From: Polytrichum commune
Lineage: Eukaryota; Streptophyta; Polytrichopsida; Polytrichales; Polytrichaceae
NCBI GenBank assembly: GCA_950295325.1
Contig: OX485804.1
Span: forward strand, 5,270,001-5,334,000
Length of the DNA: 64,000 nt
Direction of reading: 5' to 3'
Within the stretch, counting starts at the first letter, position 1, and each line of letters starts with the position of its first letter. A program made the position numbers and the translations under genes. Positions 20,858 to 53,424 of this stretch are shown here, in pieces. The notes beneath the pieces were generated by a model. It ran no database searches, had not been told where the DNA came from, and was given only the letters and a program-made list of their open reading frames with translations.

Positions 20858-23800
20858 ATGGCAGGGAAGAAGTCGGGGTATGAGAAGATGATGGAGCAAG
20901 CCCGGGTAGGGCTGAAGGGGAGAGGGCGAAGGCCGGCTTCCTCAACAGCGAGAACGAAGGAGGCTGTGAAGATGGAGGCATCAAAGGCAAAGAGTGGAAC
21001 TACCACTAAGGAGGATGTGAAGATGGAGGAAGAGATGGAGGAGGACACGAAGGTGGCAACCACATCTTCGGTGGGGCAGTCGGTGGCGTTTTTGTTGAAG
21101 AAGGAGACAGAGTTTGACCCTCGTTTGGCTGCCTATTGGAAGCCCGGGGAGCATGTTCCATTCACCTTTCTAGCCAGTGCATTTGATAGTAAGTCAAATA
21201 TCTAACCTCATTGAGTCATGGGTCATAGAGTGTCTGTGATGATATTCTTCTTCATTCCCTCATCGTGCAATGAATATCTGGGTTGTCTGAATTTGTACCA
21301 GAGAATGCTGAGATTGACTGAAGAAAATAGTTCCCATGTTGATCATCACAAAGTTGCATATCTCAGAGAATCACAAATCATAGAGTGTCTGTGATGATAT
21401 TCTTCTTCATTACCTCATCAATCAATGATAGCCACGGGTTTTCTGTATACCAGAGAATCTTGAAATGAACTGTTCATGCCTGCAATCCACACAAAATTCG
21501 TTCTACAAGAACAGCAAGATTGGATATGGATGGTACTGGCAAAATAGCACAAAGTTCTTGGATGGTGGATTCTGTGTATCCTTGAGTATCTCCAATGGAG
21601 AAGTCTTATCACATATTTTGATAGTTATGTAAATTTGGTGCTATGTCTAGTGATTTGGTTGGTAGGTTGATACTGTTCTGTATGCTCTTCAAATTGGGAA
21701 GCTGCACAAAATTAACACCACCAGCAAATATCTCATAGTTATGTAACTCTTGCTCTTCTTGCTTAAACCCTAAACCCTAAACCCTCAACCCTGTTATCAG
21801 GAAGTGTATTCCAGGAAGAGGCATGATGGTTGCACTTCTTAAAACGGTTCCATTACTAGTTTGCTGACGTTGGGGGTTGCAGATGCTACTCTTAAGAGAC
21901 TTACTTTTTTTAGTAATTGATCCAGATGTGAATACTTATGAAAGAGATGTGTTATCGATGAGATTTCAGTCATTTAATGTTTACTAAGACTTCAATGCAT
22001 ATTGGGATTTTTTAAAAATAAAATTTCATTTTCATCTGGCTTGTCATTTTGTGCAGTGATATCAAACGAGTCAGGGAGGCTGGCAATGACAAACATACTC
22101 TGCAACGTGTTCTGGACAGTCATTGCAACTACACCCAAGGACTTGTTGGCTGTTGTGAGCCTGTCAGCAAATCGAATTGCGCCAGCTCATGAGGGGGTTG
22201 AGCTTGGTATTGGTGATGCATCCTTAATCAAGGTCCTCACAGAGGCATATGGGAGAAAAGAAGACCAAATAAAAGCACAGCTGAAGGTGTAGTTTATGTT
22301 CTTATGCCAATTTCTGGGTACTACCTAGTTGACCCCATCACTTAACCACAATGATGTTTGATTTGTCTCTCAATCTGGTCTGCAATTTAACATGTCTTTG
22401 ACATACAAACACATCTCTGGGGCAGCTAAGTGTGTATTCTATGCAATTTATAACATTGACGTGACTTTCTCAGTGATCAGTCCTGAGGTAGTACATGTTT
22501 GCCAATTTTCCAGTCAAGGAATTTCATTCTGAGCACTCAAGTGTGTTTTGGAGATTTCGTCAGATTTGGACCCATTCATGTTTTTTGGAAATATCATTGG
22601 TTGATAATGAAGCAAGTCCTTTACACAGTCTTGGAGAAACTCAGTTCAGTCAAGTATCCATTTTTTGGAATCTAGTCATTATTTGAATTTTTACTTCACG
22701 GTACTGCTAGAGGTATTTAACTTTGCAGCTGCATTATGAAGAATTGTTCATGGATATTATCATGAATATTAAGCTACTCAAAAGACATTGTAAGTTGCTG
22801 GGCATGTCTAATCCCTATGTTTGATGCTTTTTGACACAGGAACACATGTGGAATTATTTATATGCTGTTGGAAAAATTTAATGTGGCTTCAATTTGTGAG
22901 TCTCGACAATCTCTCTCTGAGCAGTGGTGCATGTGAATGATTGCAGACATTGGGTGACTTGGGTCTTGTTGCAAAGGCCAGCCGCACCTCACAGAAGGTC
23001 ATGTACAAGGCACCTACTTTGACATGTGTTAAAGTGCTGGAAACCTTCCGTGAGATTGCAAAGGTTTACCAAACTTCCCCACAATCATCTTGATGGTTCC
23101 GGTCATGTTTTTTCCTCTGGCTTCCTTATTTGCAGCTACATTCAGCATCTCATTTTTCTTGTTGGAGTGTTGTCATTGCGCTTCTGATTGATGAAGAGTT
23201 TGGGATTGAAATCTTATTGCCTTTTTTTTTCCTGGTTATTAAAGTCATCCATAAAGTCATCCTGTATTTTAAGGGAATCCGGGCCCTCTAAGCGAGTTTC
23301 TCCTGAAAGTAAAGGCACTTGAGGCATTTCTATATGTAACTCGTGCAGCCTGGATCATGGACCCTCGTTTAGACTCAAATAACAAGAAGGTGACATCATT
23401 TTGGCCTAGTAAGGATTGTGGTGTCTCCTTGGCCCACATGGAGGAGGGTGATGTCTTGCCTGGGGGTAGTCATAAATACTCTGTTCTTCACACAAAACTC
23501 AGTCTTCCTTGAGTTTTTTCAGGACTTAATAGAGGATACTAAATATGGTAATCTGAGAGGATTCCTTCAATTTTTATGGTTTCATGATGGGATGAAAAGT
23601 TTTAGAAATATTAAGCACTATTTGAATCCATGTGTCAGTTATGTGTGCTTCTGTGACTGCAGGATTCTGGCAAGGAGAGCCAAGACAAGAAACGTGGGCG
23701 TATGAAAGCTCTCCTCGTCGCAGCTACAGACTGTGAACCCCTGTATGTGGTCCGCCTACTTCAGGTCTCAGCTACCCTTTCTGGCCATGGACTGTCAATG

Positions 23801-26800
23801 CAGATTTATTGGTCATTGGCATTCTTATTTTACCTTCAACATAATTTTTCTATGTGCTTATAGTTTTTCTGGGTTCTTTGTCCACAGTCAAAACTGCGCA
23901 TAGGACTTGCAGAGAAGACAGTGCTGGCAGCATTGGCACACGCATCAGTGCTATCCGAGGACCCTCCTGTACCTGCCTCTCAGCTCCAAGCGCGGTTGAA
24001 TGAGGTAAACATTATAGCCAACAAAGTGTTCAGAAGTATTTAAGGTAGATGAATTTTAAATGGTTAACTATTTCTGAATTACCCACTTCTTCTAGGATAT
24101 TAAACATGTGATTAGTATGAGAGGATTAGCAAATCCAATTTGAGGTCATAGCCATTTTTTATATAATTTTCAGAGCTCATATGAATCTCTTATAATTTTC
24201 AAAGTGAAAATTCTTGGTCTTGAATGATTGTTTAGGTCCCCTCGATTATGTTGGCTATTGAACCTAGAACAATCTCTTTTGAACACATGTCTTTCTAGTG
24301 TCCGTTCTTAGATCCACACCTAAATATAGGTGTCCCGATTATGAATTAGGACCACTTACATTATACCACACCTATACTTTGTTTCCAAAAAATGAGGCAA
24401 GTCAGGGCCGATGTTAGTTTATTTTCACTGTTCATTTGGTTGTGGTTTGAGAGTAATGAAGTCATTTTGTTCATGTTATTTGTCATTACTCTAGTTCAAG
24501 GGAGGGAGGCATGAAGGTTGTTCAGTCATTCGAAAATGACACATCATAAGTGAATACAAACAGCAATGGTGCCTTTTGCTTAAAGTTTATCAACCTTTTA
24601 AGAGTTGCTAGAAGTGCAGGATTTGTACTTCAATATCAATTTATAGTTCTTAAGGCTTATAATTGGTGGCTGGGTGCAGGCAGAGGAAATTATGAAAAAT
24701 ACGTACTCTGTACTTCCATCATATGAGAAGATCATAAGTGCTATTGTGCAACATGGCATCCGCAACCTATCAGATACCTGCAAGTTCACTGTAGGTGTTC
24801 CCATTGGGCCCATGCTGGCTAAGCCTACAACAGGTGTCTCGGAAGTTCTTAACAAATTCCAGGACATGGAGTTCTCCTGTGAATACAAGTATGATGGAGA
24901 ACGAGCACAGGTCATAGTTCATTTGAATTCATCGTGCCAGTAAATGCTCTTCTGATGGCTTGGTAACTAAGCTTCTGTTCTGTTGTTGATCGTATGGCTA
25001 CTGATGGCACCAAAGCCTGCCTTGGTTCTCAAGTGACTACCATAAAGTGCTTCCTGGTTCATCCTTTTTGATGCTGAACTATGATTTCCGCATGGGATCC
25101 ATGTGGACTTAACCCATGTAATACTGCCATGTGGCATTACATCAAGAATACATATTTATTTAAAGGCCCAGCAAGAAGCACTTTGTGATATCTGTATAAT
25201 TGTGGATCTAGTTCGATAATCTAGTCCAGAAGTATTTTTACAGTCATCCTTGAAACTGCAGGTGCATTTTCTGGAAGGTGGGAAAATTGAGATTTATAGT
25301 AGGAATGCTGAACATAATACTGGAAAATTCCCTGATATAGTTGGAGTGATGCCTAGGTACGTATGATCCTCCTTCCTCATCTGTTTATTGTACAAGTACA
25401 TCTGTAACTACTTCTGAAACTCTTCTGGGATTGAATGGGTTTAACACTATATTACAATGATGTGGTACTCTTGTTGTTCTATACCTTGCTTTTTCCAAGT
25501 TAAGCTTCTCAGGTTTTAAGGATCCTGGTTTCATTCTAACGACGTAGTTGTCATCTATTCTTTTGAAATATGGAGGCTTAGCATTTAGAGCTTGCTCATG
25601 AAGGAAGGAAATAGACAACCCTGTTATCTAAGCCACTTGGCTGAAACATCAAAGTTATCCTCTAACTCAACGTGACTTTTGGTCGGGAGTTGGTTGTTTT
25701 GCATACAAGATCTTCCATCTTCCTTTTTTGGAAAATTCTTGGTGTATGCTCGGAGGTAGTATAACTACTAGAAATGTGGTAGTTTCATGGCACAACAATC
25801 TAACAAGAAGTGACCAGAATGACATGGGCTGGTGTCATTCGCGGTCACTTCTTCTTAGATTGTCGTGCCATGACAATACCACATTTCTACAAGTGTGTGG
25901 ATGTTTGAACAAAGAACATTCTATATTGGTTCATTGAGAGTCAAACTCATTTTGGCACGCCAAGACACGCTAAAATAGGTTGCACTTCATTTATATTCAA
26001 ACACTACATACCTCCGAGCAAGAATCAAGAAATTATTGATATTGTGTGCAAAACAACCGATGGAAAAGTATAGGGACCAATCCCTGACGAAATGTCCCAT
26101 TGAGTTAAAAATAGCTCTATTAAAGTGTAAAAGGGATGGTATGTATATGCTTTTTTTTGAACAGTTGATATTGCCGGACTTTTCGCTGATGAGGACTGCT
26201 ATCAGTGTGCAGGTGCATGAAACCAGGGGTGAAGAACTTTGTACTTGATTGTGAAGTGGTGGCTTATGACCGGGAGAAAAACAGGATATTACCCTTCCAG
26301 GTGGGTTTCAAACTCTTTTTTGTGTTACCATCAGGATGCACGTATGCTGAAGAAATCTTGTCAGCAAAACAGCTGTATTTCCATCAAGTTGGCTGATTGG
26401 ACATGCCTTGAGCAGATCACAGATTGACTTGATCAAATTACTACGTTAGCACAGCTATCTATCTATCTATCTATCTATATATGTCTCTAAATAATCTATT
26501 TTGCAGCTACACCTAAATTTATCCTTGATGAGGTACATGCTATTTTATGTGAATGTGCAGATTCTGAGTACAAGGGCAAGGAAAGGTGTTGTGCTAAGCA
26601 GCATCAAGATCCAAGTGTGCCTTTTTGCATTTGACCTTCTGTACTTGAATGGTCGTTCATTATTACAGGAGCAGCTCAATGTGCGGAGAGAGGTAGGTGA
26701 TACCCAACTTCAACAAGTCTATAGCCGTACTCCTTTTTAAATGTGGAGTAGTTCTTGGTGATTGATATGAAGATTTGATTCACATGGGTTGCTCTTCATT

Positions 26801-29591
26801 GTCCAGTTGATGTATTCTTCGTTTCAAGAAGTGGATGGAGTGTTCAAGTTTGCAACTGTGAAAAACTCTAATGACCTGGAAGAAATCCAAAAATTTCTTG
26901 AAGATGCCATTAATGCCAGGTATGTAATGACAACTAATTGGTTTCCTTTAATGCATCAATGCATGATGTATGCAAAGAACATTGAAGTATACTGCTTTGC
27001 TTCTCGTTATCTAATAACTTTTGAGTGCTTAGGTAATAGGGGCAGATGGATGACCAAATGCATTTTTCCTTTGTGGACTTTGACTATTCTGGAGTTTTAA
27101 TATCTTGGCGGCAGTTGCGAGGGCTTAATTGTAAAGACTTTGTCCAAGGATGCAACATATGAACCTGCCAAGCGCTCAAATAACTGGCTCAAGCTCAAGA
27201 AGGACTACATGAACACGTACGCTCACAAATATTGTTCAAATAATTTGCTGCTTTATATAAAACACTAGTTTTTGGATATGCCAAGCCTGCTACGTTATTT
27301 GCATCTTAAATCGCTTATCAATTATGTTTGTTAACTAGCTGTATATGGAGTTACCCTGGTTGACAAACGACACAAGTCCTGTATATGAGTGCAAAGTGCT
27401 GGAATTCATTAACAGTTCCAATGTCCACCTTTTGATTTGATCCATCATGTTGAATGAGTACACTAAAGTGCTCTTCCAAATTATTATTAGAAATTCTGAT
27501 TTGACCAGTGATATTCCTTGGCTGAATTCTGAAGAGGATGTATTTTTGCAGAACTGGAGACTCGCTGGATCTGGTGCCAATTGGAGCATTTTATGGCCGC
27601 GGAAAACGTGTTGGTATGACTAACTACATCTCGGTATCCCTAGTTTAGCAGAAGTATTATTGAGAGATGCCTTGCAAAACCTCTCCAAATACTTTTGAAG
27701 ATTTGATTATACTGTTTACTCTTTTTGAAGAATGTTGGAGGGATGTCAGTAGTGCACAAAGTGACCACGCTTTGCTGTTAATTGTGCGAGTTCTATTCCA
27801 TGTTGCAGGTGTATTTGGGGCATTTTTACTGGCTTGTTATGACGAGGAGCATGAGGAGTTTCAAAGTATTTGCAAAATCGGTAAAGTTTGAAGCCTGTTG
27901 TGCCCCTCATCTTGAAAGTGACTCTGAAAAAAATGACAAACAAGGAAGTAATTGTAAAGTCACCACTATGAGATAATTTCTCATAGGTCTTCTGATGAAG
28001 TTTCTTGGTTATGTCGTCAGGAACTGGTTTTTCAGAGGCAGTACTTGATGAGCGTTCTGTCTCGCTACGTAGCCATATTATACCTGAACCCAAGGTACAC
28101 AAATGGAATACTCTCAAAAACTTTACGATGATCCAAGTTTTAATTGGTTTACTTCACATAAGTGAAGTTGGTCTAGAATGGATGCTTTTAGCTCTGGACT
28201 CACTTCTCATGGATTTAACCACTTTCTTTGTTTCTGTTGTTAGGAACTTTTACTAGATATGTATTTCAATAATTGCTATATACCGTGTTGATATCCATTG
28301 AAGTTTGTCATTTTCTCTGCATGAACGTTGTTGTTTGCCTTGTAGAAAATGCGCAAAGTAGGTAGTCTAATTTAATGCACTTGGGACTGTCATCTGTTGC
28401 ATTCTGTGCAGTCATACTACCGATATGGGGATGTTGGAGTAGATGTCTGGTTTGAGGATGTTGAGGTATTTATTGCACATTCTAATTCACTGTCTTAGAT
28501 AAACTGTTTCATCAGTTTATATGCAAGTAGGCAACCTATTTGTCATAATTCTTTTTAGCGTTGTGGCATAGATGTGGAGAACTTGACATGGAATATGACA
28601 ATTTTAAAGTTTGTCTTCAAATGTGGAGTAGAATTGCAACTGCAGTTAAGGGTAATCAGTGCAACTGTATACTTTGCTTTTACAGGTATGGGAGGTAAAA
28701 GCTGCTGATCTAAGTATTAGTCCTGTACATCGAGCTGCCCTGGGTTTGGTTGATACCAACAAGGTGCACATTCTTACAAATTACTAAAGAAAGAGTTCAT
28801 GTTAAAGTTATTTGTGTTCTTTCCTTATGTTGCTTTACCATTAAGCAAACCTAATTACTTATTTGTCAATTGAGCAAACCTAATCCATTGTTTTCATATG
28901 TTGCTTTACCTCGCTGAATTCGAGTGCATAAACCCATATTATTGTTCATCATTTTTTTGTTCAGGAATGGGAGTAGGTTTGACCAATGAAATAAAAATAA
29001 AAATGGTGTGATAAACAATGATACAACAAATCACTGTTTCTCAATCAAATAATTTTGCTCAATTCATTGTTTATCAAAGAATGTGGTCTGACTAGAAAAC
29101 TTTCTGAACCTTTGATTGCAGGGCATTTCGTTGCGGTTTCCAAGGTTGGTGAGACTAAGAGAAGACAAAACACCTGTTGAGGCAACCTCTTCTATACAGG
29201 TCTGTTGAACAAATGACTTAGGACTATAGTGTGGGTGGGTATAGTTTCAAATATGGTTAATAGATGCATTCGCATTCCGCCTCAAAGGAAAGTTTCTGAG
29301 TTGGAGAGGGGACATTCAGTGAAAGCTATTTATGGTCATATGATTGGGAATGTCAGTGACATCAAGATTTGTAGTATAGAAACATTGGAACAATTATAAT
29401 CTGTTTTATTAATTCCCAAATACACACTGGTTTAATCCCTTTCTGATCACACTGTACCTTATTGCCTTACTGGTTTTTAATTTGTATTGACACTCCTATT
29501 ATCAAATCTGTTTTGTCAGGTTGCAGAGATGTACCGGGCTCAGAAGTTCAATCATGGCGCAGGTACTAATGATGCTGATGACAACAATTAG
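20858..29591 (+). CDS. LIG1: DNA ligase 1 (ATP-dependent, replicative)
   Basis: Eighteen exons with matching phases encode 715 aa: 20858-21188, 22057-22286, 22947-23063, 23663-23764, 23888-24004, 24680-24910, 25262-25356, 26213-26300, 26561-26692, 26807-26919, 27115-27216, 27552-27613, 27809-27880, 28021-28094, 28412-28465, 28686-28763, 29122-29199, 29520-29591. The family seals nicks between Okazaki fragments and in excision repair. Seen: a basic, low-complexity N-terminus (1-80); DNA-binding domain from about residue 85 ([42 protein letters not shown]); nucleotidyl-transferase motif [12 protein letters not shown] with the adenylated Lys near 369; [22 protein letters not shown]; motif [11 protein letters not shown]; motif [11 protein letters not shown]; and the OB-fold part with FRFPRL-like [13 protein letters not shown]. 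The ATG lies in a good context (ACCATGGC). Arabidopsis LIG1 has a longer N-terminus with a mitochondrial leader; no in-frame leader is seen here. Confidence 0.96.
21763..21793 (+). repeat. interstitial telomere-like repeat in LIG1 intron 1
   Basis: Three AAACCCT-type units followed by degenerate copies, in the intron after the first coding exon. Confidence 0.6.
24159..24400 (+). mobile_element. partial copy of the AGCCACTTTTC-family element in LIG1 intron 5
   Basis: Shares CAGAGCTCATATGAAT, TTTCAAAGTGAA, a GGCTATTGAACCTAGAA block and the GTGTCCGTTCTTAGATCC block with the relatives at 18032 and 33395. The right terminus is not found. Confidence 0.6.
25735..26032. mobile_element. foldback element in LIG1 intron 7
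   Basis: Outer inverted repeats contain GCTCGGAGGTA (25748) and TACCTCCGAGC (26009). Inside is a near-perfect hairpin: the left arm 25767-25824 pairs with the right arm 25833-25894 at about 90%, with an 8-base loop. It lies between ligase exons 7 (ends 25356) and 8 (starts 26213). Confidence 0.8.
26455..26480. repeat. (ATCT)n microsatellite in LIG1 intron 8
   Basis: Six tandem TATC units next to a short AT run. Confidence 0.8.
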
Positions 29592-32129
29592 ATTAAATCA
29601 ATAACTTACGACCAAGGTATTATTCTGTGGAGGCTCAATGGAGTTCTTCATGTGTTTCTTGTACACTCACATTTGGTGAGTATAGTGCACTTTCTGACAT
29701 TAGTCAGTCAGAAATTTGTGTAGGTTTGTAATTGTGGTGCACTTTTTGAGGGAAGGTAAGGTGACTCAAGATACACGGATGGATGTATTAAAATGTATGC
29801 CTTAGTCACTAGATTCTACACGTTTCTCTGGCTTTTGATAGTCATTGTTGTTTAAAAGATTGAGTTTTCTTGTATAGATACAGGGATAATACATCATAGC
29901 TAGAAAATAGTTGTTAGACAAATTACCCAACCATACAGCTTACTCAGAAGTTCAGAAAGCTGGTGACGTTCTGTTTATTGATCAAAGTGAAAGGCTTTCA
30001 AAGAAGTGATTCCAAAGCTCAACAATTCGCTGACAGTTATGTCTTGAAACTATACTAAGAGTCCAGGGCAGGTTTTCAGTGCTTCATCTCATTGAATAGG
30101 ATGAATTCAAACTTTGGTTGTACATACGTATATCTTGGTAATACTGTTGAACACACATCTCCCTGACTTGTTATTGTCTGTGGTTGGTCACTCAATGGAT
30201 GCATTTATTGATTGCCGGTTTTGTTCAAAACCGAGCCTCACATGCACTTGCTGTGACAGTTTTTGTACTTTCAATGATGTAATATATGTGAATGTCACAC
30301 AGATGTTTAGTCTATAATTTTTGTAAAGCACAAAAAGTATGTTCTGTACCGAGAAAGTTTTTTTGCAAGTTGTGAGCTTCTGTGAACTTAGGTTCAGCAC
30401 TGGTCTAGGGCAGTCATAGTGAACGCACATCCCCTGACCTTGCACCCATTTTTGACAAGTTAGCATCATTTATCTTGCCCATTAATTACGACAACATGAC
30501 TTAAGAACATTGGAATGTGCAAAAAGATTTACGGTCATGGAGGTTGACTATAAATCTTGTTTTGAGAGTGATTCATTGTGAAATGAAAGTATGCAAGTTG
30601 AAAGTGTGATGTGTCCGTATTCAAGTGCTCTCAACCGTTCTATTCTAATAATATCATTACACTATTGTATGTCACCTTAGTTTTTCAACTTGAATTTGTG
30701 AATGCAGTGCTATGCTATGAGAATAAACAAAGTATAATTTTGAACAAAATCTAGCTCATTCCTGGCTCCACCTAACTTACAGACTCAACTGAACAATGTT
30801 ATGCATCTCCTCAATTATCTATCTATCTATTTATTACCTAAATAGAAACCAACTACTGCAAGGTAGGCAATAAACCCCATCATGTACCAAGGGGACTCTT
30901 GAGTAGGACAAAGCCAATGGGTTCAAATTCATGTCAATGTTATTTTTTCTTTTCTTCTCTTTCTAAATCTTTGAGTAACGGGCTTGTCTTCTCTTGTCCT
31001 AGATTAATCTTGTGTGTGGGATGTATGGAGCTTGGAGAGAAGGATTGCAGAGGAGTTGTCTTAAGATGAATTTTGTTTTACTGAAACAAAGCACACAACC
31101 ACATGGCACACTTGGTAGGTAAGTTTGTTTCACAACTTCCAAGACTTTTTCTATCTCAACACATGTATCCTTGTAAGTATGAGTTTCACACGGATGCTGG
31201 ACCGGTATATAGGTCAATCCCTAAAATCAATACATAATATTGATATTGGCATCTAAATAACAATCTACAGATTGGTATCAAAATTGTGATACTAGATAGT
31301 TATTGCTAATTGGTGAGACTTACATAGGGTAAGAAAACCTTTGCATACTCAAATCAATATTCGGATCAATGTCATTCTAATACCGTATTGCACATGTATA
31401 TTGAAGGATGGTATAAAAAACAAAAGTATTCTCAAATATATGTACCCTACTTGTATCAAAAAATGTATAATTCTTGTTATATATTCCCAAACTATGGCAA
31501 CTGATACTTATAGGTAAAGGTAAATAATACCTCACTACAAATAAGAATAAGGAGAGATAGTTAAGCCAAAGCAATCAAAACAAAACAAATAATGAACAAT
31601 TCACAATATTGTTTTGGAACATACCAATATTGACTCGTTACAGTTGCTCTCCTCTTTGTCAATTTCGTTTGTGTGTTTGTGTATGTGGGCGGGTTTCGCA
31701 AGAAGCAAAAATCTCCAAAATTATACAATAAGTGGTTGTGATTCCTGTAGAGGTCACAAATTTGCACAACAAATTTTCTTACTCGCCTTGGAAATGTGGT
31801 CTATTGTAGGTTTCCCCTTGCCTGTTGAGTTTTTTTTATTTACAAGAAAATTTATGAAATTTTTCTCAACCCATAACATTGTAACCTCCATAAGAATGTA
31901 TTGGAAGAGCAGGTATCAAAGGCCACGGAGACCTTATGTGATCACTTGAAGAGAGAGAATTCTCATTTTGCCTCTTATAAGATTGAATGCAACTCAATTT
32001 TGATTCTGAAACTTAAAACGACAGTCTACATGATTTACAAATGTGAACCAAACGTAAACAATTCCCAATTCAATCCGATGCTCAAAATAGTTTGTGGAAG
32101 TGCCCACAATACAATAAGAGCCACACACC
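29592..32129. other. convergent intergenic region between LIG1 and PHOT
   Basis: The two genes end tail to tail here. AT-rich, presumably both 3' UTRs. Sequence at 31220-31470 with TATCAAAATTGTGATAC-like motifs resembles 61180-61400, suggesting an old dispersed repeat. Confidence 0.5.
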
Positions 32130-50896
<18,767 letters not shown>

Positions 50897-50979
50897 GTCG
50901 ATTCTCCTGCTCACGTTGCTCTGTTCATCAACCTACACACGACAGACATCGCCGACTCTATCTTCACTGCACTTCAGTT

Positions 50980-50980
<1 letters not shown>

Positions 50981-51012
<32 letters not shown>
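50981..51012. repeat. (AG)n microsatellite upstream of the phototropin ATG
   Basis: About 15 AG units on the plus strand (CT on the gene's sense strand), some 85 bases before the ATG at 50896, so probably in the 5' UTR or core promoter. Confidence 0.8.
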
Positions 51013-51013
<1 letters not shown>

Positions 51014-51102
51014 ACACCAAAAGATTAAGCAAAACAATTTGGTATCTCAGGAATGGAATCTCCGATAGTATTTGTACTGGAGGTTTGGTACACATTAGTG
51101 CG

Positions 51103-51875
51103 GTCCAGCTCGTCAATCGTGGGCGATTTTCCCCAAATATATATTGAGTCTCCTGTGGGATATTAAGTGAGATAATATAGATCTCTCCGGACTGAGTCGT
51201 CCAAACCACAGGAGGAAAGTAACCATTTGTTATTTCGTGCAGCGGCTGCAAAAATTTCTGCAATCTCGTATCTATCTATCCTGGACGTCCAAGCAAGCCG
51301 TACTTGACTTTGGTTAGAAGCTTACACATGAATAGTACTGTCCAGCTCTCAATCGTTGGAGATCTTCCCCAAATTTATTTCCTGTGAGTATTTTAAGTGA
51401 GTGATTATGAATCTCTGTATCCTCCGAACTGAGTCGCCTAAACCGCAAATGTAAGTAGGTAATTGAGTTGTTATTTCGTGGAGCAGCTACGACGATTTTT
51501 GCAATCTCGTACCTATCTATCTATCGATCTATCCTGGACGTCCAAGCAAGCACGAAGGGAGGTTATTAAATTACATGAGTACTGTCCAGCAAGAGAGACA
51601 ATCCTTGGAGATCTTCCCCAAATTTATTGCATTGAATCCTGTGGAATTTTAAATGAGAATTTTTTTTCAATCTGTGTAATATCATCAGCATTTAGAGTGA
51701 CTTGCGAGGTTTGCCAATTTGGCATTCCATGAAGAATCTGCATCTATACTGGGTGTTCAAGCAAGCAGATTAAGACTAGAAGGTGTACACATTGGAATTT
51801 AGGACAGTCCAGCGAGACAATCGTTGGAGATCTTCCCCAGATTTATTGCATTTCCTGTGGAATTTTAACCGAGAA
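51103..51875. repeat. four degenerate tandem repeats upstream of phototropin
   Basis: A block beginning GTCCAGC and containing CAATCGTTGGAGATCTTCCC then CAAATTTATT recurs at 51103, 51340, 51584 and 51807 (spacings about 237, 244 and 223 bases). Between blocks a second shared segment (CTATCTATC...TGGACGTCCAAGCAAGC) recurs at about 51265, 51515 and 51740. A third (GAGTCG.CCTAAACCGCA, then TTATTTCGTG) is shared by the first two units. The array lies 0.2-1.0 kb upstream of the start codon and may carry promoter elements. Confidence 0.8.
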
Positions 51876-51899
51876 ATAACCAAGCTCTCAACCAGAAAT

Positions 51900-53424
51900 T
51901 CTCAGGCAGAAGATTAGGAGCTTACATATTAGGAGTGCCAGTGTCTTCAATCCCCGATCTTGTTCAAAAACTTTGTTTTCTCCTTTGAAACTGACGAATC
52001 CGAAATTGCTTGCACTGGCTCGGGACGATATGATCGCCAGACTAACCTCCCAATTGTAACTGATAAGTCATCTCAAAGCCCTCACGAGAATACACAAAGC
52101 CTTCCAGGCAGCCTGAAAGCATAAACTGTCATCGTCCGTACTGATAAGTTCTCACATTGAACGTCCTTTGAGATCCTACAAGTTTCTGCAGGAAGTTGCA
52201 ACTAAGGCTCACAAATTAAATACAAAAGCTCAATTATCTGCAACCTGCTAATTCAGTCATCCACAAAATCTTCATAATTCAATTCACACGTGTTAGTAGC
52301 ACACATAGGTATTTCACTGGAAATTCCACAAATGTCAAATTCTTGGAATTGAAAGTTTCCCATGGAAGATATATAGTACATAACCCGTGCAGTGTTTCAG
52401 ATCATTAGTCGATGTGACCTACTAATTCCTGTCTCTATAATTTCACGACAAGCCAAGCTCTTGAGATTTGCACAACTCCCCAAAAATGCTGCAACTACGC
52501 ATTATCTGACTTCACTTTTTCTTCTCTTCTCTCAAATTGGAGACAAAAGAAACATGTTGTACATTCCATTGCCAACAAAAACCACAAGAAGACCACCAGA
52601 ACCCCAGATTCTGCTCCCTAGAGTGGATGCATTACCTTCTGAGTTGAAGTTCTTAGTACAAAATTACATCTGGCCAGAAAATGCTCTCAAAAGTGAGACG
52701 TACGCACTACGAGCAAGTCCTCCTTGGATTCTACTAAAACAATTCTAGCTCAAGTAATTTTCTCTAACATGTCAACCTTGAAATTGGTCGCACACTAGCA
52801 CTACTGCCTGCCTGCCTGCCTCAACCCAATATTTCAGCTGCCAATAATCCATTAATTTAGTCTGTCAATCCTTTACTTCAAACTCAGAGCACGTGAAGAT
52901 TGCTCATCATATAGGGGAGTATGGTGCAAAAGTGGCCCGGTTGATGGAACTTTTGCTGCTTTCGTAGGACTCTTTATTTCTCTACCCAAGATGTTATCTA
53001 AGTAGTTCCATCCGACCGATCCATAATAAAAACAAAAAACTTTGGAGAGTTGATGATGATGGTGTGGGCCACGATGCATGTGAACACTAAGCATGTGAGG
53101 TATAGTAGCTACCCCCCTTCTTCTTTTTGACAAGGCTAGGCTAGGTTAATCTATTTTCTAATGTGCAGATGACTGATTTGTGGTCATGAATTTTCTTTTG
53201 GGGCTTTGTCCCGAAGCACACCACGCGTGTGAGGCTGGTAAGCTAGATGAACGTGCGGTAGGGCCAGGCCAGCTTTTAATTTGGCACAAAGTGCGACGAA
53301 GTATATGCCATGAATGAGACTCGGGAGTTGAATTGAGTCACTGGCGTCTATTGTTGCTTGTCATGGGCCATCAAATTCAACCACTACAAACTGGGTAGTT
53401 GGATGATGTGAGGAGCTTTTCCAC
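51900..53424. other. intergenic sequence upstream of PHOT
   Basis: No gene recognised. A 118-codon plus-strand ORF (52392-52748) has no family motif and no supporting features. Confidence 0.4.
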
